Shown: in pieces, positions 13,190-18,675 of the stretch
Layout of the letters: each line of letters starts with the position of its first letter
Numbering within the stretch: position 1 is the stretch's first letter
Assembly (NCBI GenBank): GCA_019408975.1
Contig: DXVA01000051.1
Span: 1-18,675, forward strand
Length of the DNA: 18,675 nt
Source of the DNA: Lentisphaeria bacterium
GTDB lineage: Bacteria; Verrucomicrobiota; Lentisphaeria; Victivallales; UBA1829
Reading direction: 5' to 3'
Translations under genes and position numbers: made by a program
The notes under the pieces: generated by a model
The model's input: the letters and a program-made list of their open reading frames with translations, nothing else
Database searches by the model: none
What the model was told of the DNA's origin: nothing

Positions 13190-14308
13190 ATGAAAACACG
13201 TCTCTACAAACACAAATGTGTAATTTATGATGAAAAAGAGTGGAAAGAGCGCCAGATGAAGGAAAATGAGAGCGGTTCCGGCGACGGAAGGAAACAGTCC
13301 GGCAGAATCAGGAAAATCCTTTTTTCGCCGTTGGTGAAAACTCTGCTGAAAGCGGCGCTTGCCGCTGGAATCATCATTTTCCTGATTCACAAAGCGCCGG
13401 ACGGGCTTCTCGAAACATTGAAGAAAATGAATCCTGTGTGGATTTGTTTCGCACTTCTTCTCTATGCGCTTCATATCTTTGCGAACGCATGGCGCTGGTG
13501 GATTCTGCTGCGGGCGCAGAAGATCGACTGCTCCCTGATGCTTGCCGTGTCCCTGACCATGCAGTCTTTCTTTTTTTCGCTGGTCCTGCCCGGTGCGATC
13601 GGAGGGGATCTTGTCCGCGCCGGATTTCTTGCCGCGCATATTGAAAAGGGGCGTAAATTTGACGGCGCTTTTACGATTCTGATCGACCGCTTTACCGGTA
13701 TGATCGGTATTTTCCTTGTCGCGCTCCTGATGCTTCCGTTTGTCTGGGGGACGATTGCGGAGGTGAAAGGGATCATTGAAAAATTCATCTATGTCCTGCT
13801 TGCGGGGAGTGTCTGCGGGATTCTCGCGGCATTTGTCGTGTTCAAACATAAGGCACTGGAACGAATCGGGCTTTATTGCAGGATGAAGAATCTGGCGGAC
13901 CGTTTCAGCGGCGGGCTTTACACGAAAATATCCGATGCGCTGGACTCTTACAATCATTGCAGGAAAGAGGTGGTGCTCTGCATAGTGACCAGTGTCGTGT
14001 TTGTAAATCTTGTACTGGGGATGATGGCTTACTGCGTTGCGGTCGGCGTGAACGGGCTGGATACCTCGTTCGGTTCCACCCTTGCCGCGATTACGGTCGG
14101 CAATATTGCGGGGCTTCTCCCGACGACTCCCGCCGGGCTTGGTGTCCGCGACATGTTCGTGATTCCGATTCTGAAAGGCGGCGGCATGAACGGCGACGCC
14201 GCGCTTGCCGTTTCGCTGGTCATCTCCGGCATTATCATCTGTTTCAATCTCCTCGGCGGAATTTTCTTCATTTTTACGCCGGTCGGGAAAAATAAAAAAG
14301 GGAACTGA
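13190..14308 (+). CDS. Flippase-like membrane protein (UPF0104 / LPG-synthase TM domain family)
   Basis: 372 aa, an integral membrane protein with about eight hydrophobic segments, starting near residues 50-66 and then around 82-101, 113-125 and 168-187, with four more to 362. Family hallmarks seen are LPGAIGGDLVRA (near 123-134), ILIDRFTGMIG (near 153-163) and LLPTTPAGLGVRD (near 299-311). This matches PF03706-type proteins, the membrane part of lysylphosphatidylglycerol synthase/AglD, often annotated as flippase-like. There is no catalytic aminoacyltransferase domain, so transport of a lipid or a lipid-linked sugar is the best guess. AGG about 9 nt before ATG 13190 supports that start; an ATG at 13256 would remove a highly charged 22-residue leader and is an alternative. 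It is followed at 22 bp by the next gene in the same direction. Confidence 0.85.
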   Translation: MKTRLYKHKCVIYDEKEWKERQMKENESGSGDGRKQSGRIRKILFSPLVKTLLKAALAAGIIIFLIHKAPDGLLETLKKMNPVWICFALLLYALHIFANAWRWWILLRAQKIDCSLMLAVSLTMQSFFFSLVLPGAIGGDLVRAGFLAAHIEKGRKFDGAFTILIDRFTGMIGIFLVALLMLPFVWGTIAEVKGIIEKFIYVLLAGSVCGILAAFVVFKHKALERIGLYCRMKNLADRFSGGLYTKISDALDSYNHCRKEVVLCIVTSVVFVNLVLGMMAYCVAVGVNGLDTSFGSTLAAITVGNIAGLLPTTPAGLGVRDMFVIPILKGGGMNGDAALAVSLVISGIIICFNLLGGIFFIFTPVGKNKKGN

Positions 14309-14330
14309 CTTTTTCAAAAGGAGATTTTCC

Positions 14331-14999
14331 ATGATGCAGGAAAAACAAATAATGTCATACAGGGAAATGCGTTCCCGGCATCCCGTTGTTTCCAGAATAT
14401 TGCTTCTTGGAATTCTTGTGAATCTTCTTTGTCTGATGGCGAGGCTTGGCTCCATTCCCCGGGAATACAATCAGGCGGCCGATCTGTGGTGCATTTATTC
14501 TTTTTTGACGATTTGTTACTGCGGTTTGAGCTGTTACATCATGTATCGGATGTGCCGGGGGAAAAAAATAATGCCTTTTTTTATCCTGTCATTTCCGGTC
14601 TTTTTTTTATTTTCCGGGATTCTCTTGCCGTCAGAGAGAAGTGCCATGTCTTTTGCCGAACAGCTCTCCTGTCAGGAGCATATGTTAACCATTCGGCTTG
14701 CGTGCCTTGCCTATGCGGAGGATCATGATGGCAACTATCCGTCTTCTCTCGAACTGCTGTGGAACCGTGATAATTCCTATTTGGAATATAAGGTTTTGCA
14801 TTGTCCGGGGTATCAGGGACAGCGTCCGGGGCAGTGCGACTATCTGTATTACGGTGCCGGACTTGTCCAGGGAAAAGAGCCGGAACATTATCTGTTTCTG
14901 GAGGACAAGCCCGGTAATCATCTTCAAGAGCGCCGTTTTTCAAAATTTTACTTCATGGGAAACAATGATTACTGCTTCAATTCGTCGGATTTGAAGTGA
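14331..14999 (+). CDS. Three-TM protein with pseudopilin-like C-terminal domain, unknown function
   Basis: 222 aa. Three hydrophobic segments are seen at about 19-39, 52-73 and 79-100, then a soluble domain. The soluble part contains IRLACLAYAEDHDGNYPSSL (121-140) and, later, CPGYQ (158-162), DYLYYGAG (170-177) and a final FMGNNDYCFN. These resemble the body of the type II-secretion-like pseudopilins abundant in Lentisphaerae and Planctomycetes (ALxxYAxDxxGxYP, then C-P, then Y.Y.G), but here there is no prepilin leader. The domain follows a multi-span anchor instead. The start is fixed by AGGAG 8 nt upstream, which excludes the longer open frame overlapping the previous gene. It is probably co-transcribed with the flippase-like gene. 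The homology to pseudopilins is inference. Confidence 0.75.
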   Translation: MMQEKQIMSYREMRSRHPVVSRILLLGILVNLLCLMARLGSIPREYNQAADLWCIYSFLTICYCGLSCYIMYRMCRGKKIMPFFILSFPVFFLFSGILLPSERSAMSFAEQLSCQEHMLTIRLACLAYAEDHDGNYPSSLELLWNRDNSYLEYKVLHCPGYQGQRPGQCDYLYYGAGLVQGKEPEHYLFLEDKPGNHLQERRFSKFYFMGNNDYCFNSSDLK

Positions 15000-15013
15000 A
15001 AAAGTCAATGACG

Positions 15014-15104
15014 TCACGGAGTAAGAAGGAAATGGAAAATTTTCCGTGAATTTTACCGCGGGAAACTGTTTTCCGTGTGCATTTCCGCGAAAACGGGTTA
15101 TATT
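15014..15104 (+). promoter_or_regulatory. Repeat-rich upstream region of alr with candidate -10 box
   Basis: Three nested signals are seen. One is the inverted repeat TCACGGA (15014-15020) / TCCGTGA (15043-15049). Another is a perfect palindrome GGAAAATTTTCC (15034-15045). The third is a direct repeat TTTTCCGTG at 15040-15048 and 15069-15077, with a related TTTCCGCG at 15082-15089. TATATT (15099-15104) is a possible -10 for alr, but no good -35 is seen at the right distance, which would fit an activator-dependent promoter. Confidence 0.4.
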
Positions 15105-15142
15105 CCCATGACAGTATTTCCAAAATCAAAGATTTGAGGTGC

Positions 15143-16303
15143 ATGAGAGTCATGGACAGCAGTAAAATACGCAGTCGCGTCTGGGTTGAAGTCAATCTGG
15201 ACACGCTGGAGGAAAATTTCAATAAAATCAGAACCGCAGTCGATCCGGCAAAGGTGCTTGCCGTGCTCAAGGCGAATGCTTACGGGCTCGGAGTCGAAAA
15301 GATCGCAGAGCGCCTGAACCGTGCCGGAGCCGCCGGATTTTGCGTTGCGGAACTCAAAGAGGCGTTGCCGCTGATCCGTTTCGGCAAGCCGGTGCAGATT
15401 CTCGGCGGCGTACTGGATTATGAAATCCCGGAGGCTGTCGCCCATGGGATCATCCTCGGCATTACGGACATGGAGACCGCGAAAAAAATCAGCGCGGAGG
15501 CTGTCCGCCAGGGAAAAACCGCAGAGTGCCATTTCAAACTCGATACCGGCATGGGGCGTCTCGGCATTCTTGCGAAAGATGCCGTCGGGCTCATTCCCGA
15601 AGTCCTGAAACTGCCGAATCTGGACTGCTGCGGCATCTATTCCCACTTTCCCGTGGCGTATCGCGGCGAGGACAACTTCAGCACGCACCAGGCGGATAAA
15701 TTCTACCGGATTCTGGAAGCCATGCGTGAAAAAGGAATCTATTTCCGGAAGATTCACATGGCGAACAGCGACGGAATCAACAACTGTCCGTTCTCCTATC
15801 ATTATCCTTTCAACTACGTCCGGACCGGGATCAATCTTCACGGTTCATTCGACAGCGAGGGACAACGCACGCTGGATTTGAAATCGATCCTGACGCTGAA
15901 AACCCGTGTTGTCGCCGTGCGCAATATGCCTGCCGGGTATACGATCGGCTACGGGGGAACGTGCCGTCTGGTGAAAGATACCCGCGTCGGGACAATCTGC
16001 GCGGGGTATGCGGACGGCCTGCCGCTGAATCTTTCCAACCGCGGATATGTGGTGATCAAGGATCGCCTCTGCCCGATTCTCGGGCGCCTTTCGATGGATT
16101 ATACGACGGTTTCCCTGGATCAGTTCGAGGAGGGCGAAGTCAAGCCCGGCGACGATGTGACCTGCCTCGGCGGGGAGGGCATGAATGCGGTTCCCGTGGA
16201 GAACTGGGCGCAGCTCAAGGGAACGCATCCCTATGATGTGATCTGTTCCCTCGGAACCCGCGTGGAACGGGTGTTTGTCAGTAAAGAATTCAATCATTCA
16301 TAA
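15143..16303 (+). CDS. alr: Alanine racemase
   Basis: 386 aa, PLP-dependent, converts L-Ala to D-Ala for peptidoglycan. The PLP lysine is K43 in VLKANAYGLG. Downstream are LDTGMGRLG, the SHFPVA segment, MANSDGI, VRTGINLHG, and the second-domain block AGYTIGYGGT containing the expected catalytic tyrosine, then AGYADGLP and LGRLSMDYTTV. The open frame runs back to 15077, but GAGG about 4 nt before ATG 15143 supports this start; ATG 15152 is three codons further in and also possible. It is followed after 17 nt by a lipoprotein gene and then by a D-aminopeptidase gene, a D-amino-acid/cell-wall neighbourhood. Confidence 0.95.
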   Translation: MRVMDSSKIRSRVWVEVNLDTLEENFNKIRTAVDPAKVLAVLKANAYGLGVEKIAERLNRAGAAGFCVAELKEALPLIRFGKPVQILGGVLDYEIPEAVAHGIILGITDMETAKKISAEAVRQGKTAECHFKLDTGMGRLGILAKDAVGLIPEVLKLPNLDCCGIYSHFPVAYRGEDNFSTHQADKFYRILEAMREKGIYFRKIHMANSDGINNCPFSYHYPFNYVRTGINLHGSFDSEGQRTLDLKSILTLKTRVVAVRNMPAGYTIGYGGTCRLVKDTRVGTICAGYADGLPLNLSNRGYVVIKDRLCPILGRLSMDYTTVSLDQFEEGEVKPGDDVTCLGGEGMNAVPVENWAQLKGTHPYDVICSLGTRVERVFVSKEFNHS

Positions 16304-16320
16304 AAATGGAGAGAGCCCCC

Positions 16321-16878
16321 ATGAACAGAACAGTAAAGACATTGGCGTTGTTATTGACGTCCGCCGTACTTGGCATGACAACCGCGTGCATCAGCGTTAC
16401 CTACGAGGGTGTCGAGGACTTGCCTCCGCTGCCTTCCAATGCGAAAGTCGGGGTATATTATGAGAAGTCCCTGATTCCGGTTCCCGAGTCGCAGTACACC
16501 AGGATCGGGGAAGTGACCGCGAGCGGGTCCACTTCCAGTTTTACGCTGGCGCAGATCAAAGCGCGCGTCGTCGAGGAGGCAAGGGAGAAAGGCGCCAACG
16601 GCGTCCTGATTCAGTCCGTGGACATGAAGAAAACCGGTGAAGTCCGCAGTGATCAGGTCAAAAACCTGAATGCGCCGACATGGACCACGGTGGATAATTC
16701 CGCAAGCAATATCACGCAGGAACGCGATATGCTGATCTATTCCAGCGGCAAGGACCCGGATATTCCGACTTACACGATCACGATCAAAGCCATGCTGTTC
16801 AGTATGCCGGAAGCCGCGTTGAAAGCTTCCGTGGAGAGGGCGCAGGGAGTCGATACGGAGAAGAAAGCCGGAAAGTGA
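16321..16878 (+). CDS. Probable small lipoprotein of unknown function
   Basis: 185 aa. An N-terminal signal (MNRTVKTLALLLTSAVLGMTTAC) ends in a lipobox-like TTAC with C23; the -3 residue is T rather than the usual L, so lipidation is likely but not certain. The mature domain contains KVGVYYEKSLIPVP, IGEVTASGSTSSF and ARVVEEAREKGANGVLI. The last resembles the A.x.GAnaVi helix-strand of small periplasmic lipoprotein families such as RcsF/YbjQ-like or DUF4156-like; I do not assign it. The start at ATG 16321 is preceded by GGAGAGAG at 5 nt, better than ATG 16306. It sits 17 nt after alr, probably in the same transcript, and is followed by a terminator hairpin. Confidence 0.75.
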   Translation: MNRTVKTLALLLTSAVLGMTTACISVTYEGVEDLPPLPSNAKVGVYYEKSLIPVPESQYTRIGEVTASGSTSSFTLAQIKARVVEEAREKGANGVLIQSVDMKKTGEVRSDQVKNLNAPTWTTVDNSASNITQERDMLIYSSGKDPDIPTYTITIKAMLFSMPEAALKASVERAQGVDTEKKAGK

Positions 16879-16898
16879 GATGCTTTTCCGCATGGAGG

Positions 16899-16933
16899 AA
16901 AGCCGGATGAGGATTTCCCCTTCATCCGGCTTT
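16899..16933 (+). terminator. Strong hairpin after the lipoprotein gene
   Basis: AAAGCCGGATGA (16899-16910), 11-nt loop, TCATCCGGCTTT (16922-16933): a perfect 12-bp stem beginning 20 nt after the stop codon. The stem ends in TTT followed by GATATT. It probably ends the alr-lipoprotein transcript. Confidence 0.75.
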
Positions 16934-17065
16934 GATATTGCAAGCCCCTGTTTCCGTAGTGCATGACGAGTTTTTTTGCAGAAAAAGAAAAAGCGGCTGG
17001 CATACTTTCAAGATCGTGTTAAATTTTATGAAGATGCCGATAACAACACAGGGAGAGGTTTCAGC

Positions 17066-17845
17066 ATGAAAATTTATATCTTTGTCGATATCGAAGGGAT
17101 CAGCGGAGTCAGCAATCGGAAATACATCAGTATGGACGAGGGCAGGCCTGATCTGGTTGCCCTGGCGCGCAAATACATGGCGGAGGATACCAACGCCTGC
17201 ATTGAGGGATGCTTCCGGGGCGGGGCTGCCGAGGTGATTGTGAAGGATGGGCACGGAGGAAGTTCCAATATGACCCGCGAGCAGATCGACCCGCGTGCGG
17301 ATTTCATCGACGGCTTGACGCCGGGAATCCGTTTTGCGGACATGGACGGCGCGGACGGTCTGATTCTGCTCGGCTATCATGCGATGGCTGGAACGGCGGG
17401 CGCGATTCTGGAGCATACTTACAGTTCCGTTGAAATCCAGAATGTCTGGCTGAACGGCAGAAAGGCGGGCGAGGTCGGGATCGACGCCGCGATAGCGGCG
17501 GAACATAAGGTTCCCGTGATTATGGTGTCCGGCGATGACAAGGTCTGCGCCGAGGCGGAGGACTGGGTGCCGGGTGTCGTGACGTGCGAAGTGAAGAAAG
17601 GATTCAGCTCTTTCGGCGCGCGTATGCCTTCTCTGGAAAAGACGCGCCGGCTGATTACGCAGAAAGCGGAGGAGGCGGTCCGCAAGGCAAAGCAGATCCC
17701 CTGCATCCGTCTGGAATACCCGGTGAAATACCGTGTGGAACTTGTCGAGCGCCGCCAGCCGAACCCGTGGGCGGCACGCATCGACGGCAGAACTTATGAA
17801 GTGGAGACGAATTCCGTGGAGCAGACGCTTCTGGGAAAAGTCTGA
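17066..17845 (+). CDS. dppA: D-aminopeptidase, peptidase family M55 (DppA-like)
   Basis: 259 aa. M55 enzymes are zinc D-aminopeptidases that release D-amino acids from D-Ala-D-Ala-type peptides. The metal-site motifs are visible: VDIEGISG with D8 and E10 (same spacing as in Bacillus DppA), KDGHGG with H63, GYHAMAGT with H105, and a following SSVEIQNVWLNG region containing E123. There is no signal peptide, so it is likely cytoplasmic, recycling imported peptides. ATG 17066 is preceded by GGGAGAGG; the frame upstream to 16976 is Lys-rich and unlikely to be translated. It lies 187 bp after the lipoprotein gene, beyond a terminator, so it probably has its own promoter, which I could not identify confidently. 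With alr two genes upstream, the context suggests D-Ala turnover. Confidence 0.93.
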   Translation: MKIYIFVDIEGISGVSNRKYISMDEGRPDLVALARKYMAEDTNACIEGCFRGGAAEVIVKDGHGGSSNMTREQIDPRADFIDGLTPGIRFADMDGADGLILLGYHAMAGTAGAILEHTYSSVEIQNVWLNGRKAGEVGIDAAIAAEHKVPVIMVSGDDKVCAEAEDWVPGVVTCEVKKGFSSFGARMPSLEKTRRLITQKAEEAVRKAKQIPCIRLEYPVKYRVELVERRQPNPWAARIDGRTYEVETNSVEQTLLGKV

Positions 17846-17871
17846 AAAAAAGCACATTTTACGATAAAAAC

Positions 17872-17908
17872 ATTCCCCTGCCGTCGGTAATCCCGATGAC
17901 AGGGGAAT
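17872..17908. terminator. Bidirectional intrinsic terminator
   Basis: ATTCCCCTG (17872-17880) pairs with CAGGGGAAT (17900-17908). After a single C/A mismatch, CGTCGG pairs with CCGATG (one G-T pair), with loop TAATC. The stem is about 15 bp, flanked by an A-rich run on the left (17846-17870) and T-rich bases on the right. It serves the convergent dppA gene and the minus-strand gene ending at 17927. Confidence 0.85.
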
Positions 17909-17926
17909 ATTTGTTGCGGTTTGCCG

Positions 17927-18675
17927 TTATTCCGCTTTGAATTGCGCGCTGAACGAGATGTCTCCGCCGGGAGCGATCAGCGCCGGACGGTAGAAGGGTT
18001 CAAAAGTCGCAGCGAGCATATTGGCGGTATCCCAGACCGCGACTCCTGCGAACTGTTCTGCTGGGAGGAATGTCGCCTGCATGACGCTTTTCCCGGGAAT
18101 GGCAAAACGGAAAAAATTGCCTTTGATTTTGAGCGTCGGGTTCTTGACGTTGAAAAGACGGCGCATGATCTGCTCGGATGCCGGATCACAGTTCGCACTG
18201 AACAGAGTATAAGTGCTCGGACGCTGGAACTTCTGTCCGTTGTTTTCGACCGTCCCCCTGTTCAGATTGTTCCAAGCCGCCGGGATGAAGCTCCAGCGGT
18301 AGCCGACATCATTCATGGCGACCGCCTGCGTATTATTCAGCTTTACCTCAAAAGCAACCTGTTTCAGATCGGAGGACAGAGAAACTGTCTTGATGATTTT
18401 CAGTCCGGCGAGCTGCGGATAACTGCGGACCGTCGTCGTGAATTCCGCCGTGACCCGCAATCCCTCCGCGGAAATCTTCTGGTCTGTGACGCGGTAGTTG
18501 CTGTTCACGACCATGCCGTTTTTTCCGGGTGTCCAGAATGCCGACTGTCCGAAGTTCGCACTGCATTGCTCCGTTCCGTCCACCGTCCAGGATTCCAGTG
18601 CCATGCCGCAGGGATTCAAGAGCAGGGTGTTTTTCCCGGAAACGACCTCCAGCATTGTTTTTCCGTTTTTCTGAA
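17927..18675 (-). CDS. Partial protein, beta-sandwich (mutarotase-like) fold likely; 5' end outside window
   Basis: At least 248 residues seen. An ATG occurs at 18655, but the frame stays open to the window edge with protein-like residues (QKNGKT before M), and no ribosome site precedes that ATG, so the gene almost certainly starts beyond the window. The visible part is rich in alternating beta strands: ISAEGLRVTAEFTTTV, LAGLKIIKTVSLSSDLKQVA, FEVKLNNTQAVAMNDVGYRW, and a closing PALIAPGGDISFSAQFKAE. This is the style of galactose-mutarotase-like carbohydrate-binding domains, in which a final Gly-turn-strand follows a substrate loop. No catalytic residues can be assigned. It could be a C-terminal domain of a larger secreted sugar-active protein. 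It ends with the shared terminator at 17872-17908. Confidence 0.6.
   Translation of the reverse strand, partial: QKNGKTMLEVVSGKNTLLLNPCGMALESWTVDGTEQCSANFGQSAFWTPGKNGMVVNSNYRVTDQKISAEGLRVTAEFTTTVRSYPQLAGLKIIKTVSLSSDLKQVAFEVKLNNTQAVAMNDVGYRWSFIPAAWNNLNRGTVENNGQKFQRPSTYTLFSANCDPASEQIMRRLFNVKNPTLKIKGNFFRFAIPGKSVMQATFLPAEQFAGVAVWDTANMLAATFEPFYRPALIAPGGDISFSAQFKAE

Noticed and set aside
13139..14470. 443-aa minus-strand open frame covering the flippase-like gene
   Set aside because: His/Arg/Asn-rich composition typical of the reverse strand of a hydrophobic membrane protein; no ribosome site. The plus-strand gene has family motifs.
15006..15020. TGACGTCA-type palindrome upstream of alr
   Set aside because: It is an 8-bp palindrome known mainly as a eukaryotic element. 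It is probably coincidental here, and the longer nested repeats nearby are better candidates.

Overview
The window looks like chromosome from a Gram-negative bacterium of roughly 50-55% G+C. Its gene content fits the PVC group, most likely a Lentisphaerota/Victivallis-like gut organism. The grounds are an AraC regulator divergent from a TIM-barrel sugar-hydrolase-like gene, a lipid A acyltransferase (so an LPS outer membrane), a six-domain ribosomal protein S1, and a protein with a Lentisphaerae-style pseudopilin-like tail. The taxonomic placement is inference; no rRNA is present.

Layout, left to right. (a) 1-527 is gene-free and holds two 225-bp tandem repeat copies with a strong hairpin; the array probably continues to the left. 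(b) 528-2415 holds a divergent pair, a putative glycoside hydrolase (-) and an AraC regulator (+), with overlapping sigma70-type promoters between them. (c) 2454-6345 (-) is an apparent operon rpsA - unknown acidic protein - lpxL-type acyltransferase, read from a clear TTGACA/17/TATGTT promoter. (d) 6528-7100 (-) is a secreted DUF2271 protein with its own promoter. (e) tRNA-Gln(CUG) lies at 7267-7340, followed by about 625 bp of AT-rich DNA with no convincing gene. (f) 7966-10042 (+) is a compact three-gene operon with overlapping reading frames: an unknown 131-aa protein, an IbrA-like PP-loop (PAPS-reductase/DUF3440) protein and an IbrB-like ParB-fold protein. This is the accessory-looking part of the window. 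(g) 10072-10188 is an array of different small hairpins in a convergent intergenic gap. (h) 10195-13064 (-) is a tightly packed housekeeping operon ymdB-like phosphodiesterase - nadC - ruvA - 2H-phosphoesterase-like gene. (i) 13190-14999 (+) is a flippase-like (UPF0104) membrane protein followed by a three-TM protein with a pseudopilin-like tail. (j) 15143-17845 (+) is alanine racemase, a small lipoprotein and an M55 D-aminopeptidase, a cell-wall/D-amino-acid neighbourhood. (k) 17927-end (-) is a truncated beta-sandwich-type protein that runs off the right edge.

The most interesting item is the tRNA-adjacent three-gene ibr-type operon. A PP-loop sulfur-activation-type enzyme is translationally coupled to a ParB/sulfiredoxin-fold protein and to a small unknown protein. 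This resembles the logic of nucleic-acid modification or phage-associated modules, but its function cannot be read from sequence alone. Secondary points are the hairpin array, a 2H phosphoesterase lacking the first catalytic His, and a possible nuclease-fold protein inserted between rpsA and lpxL.
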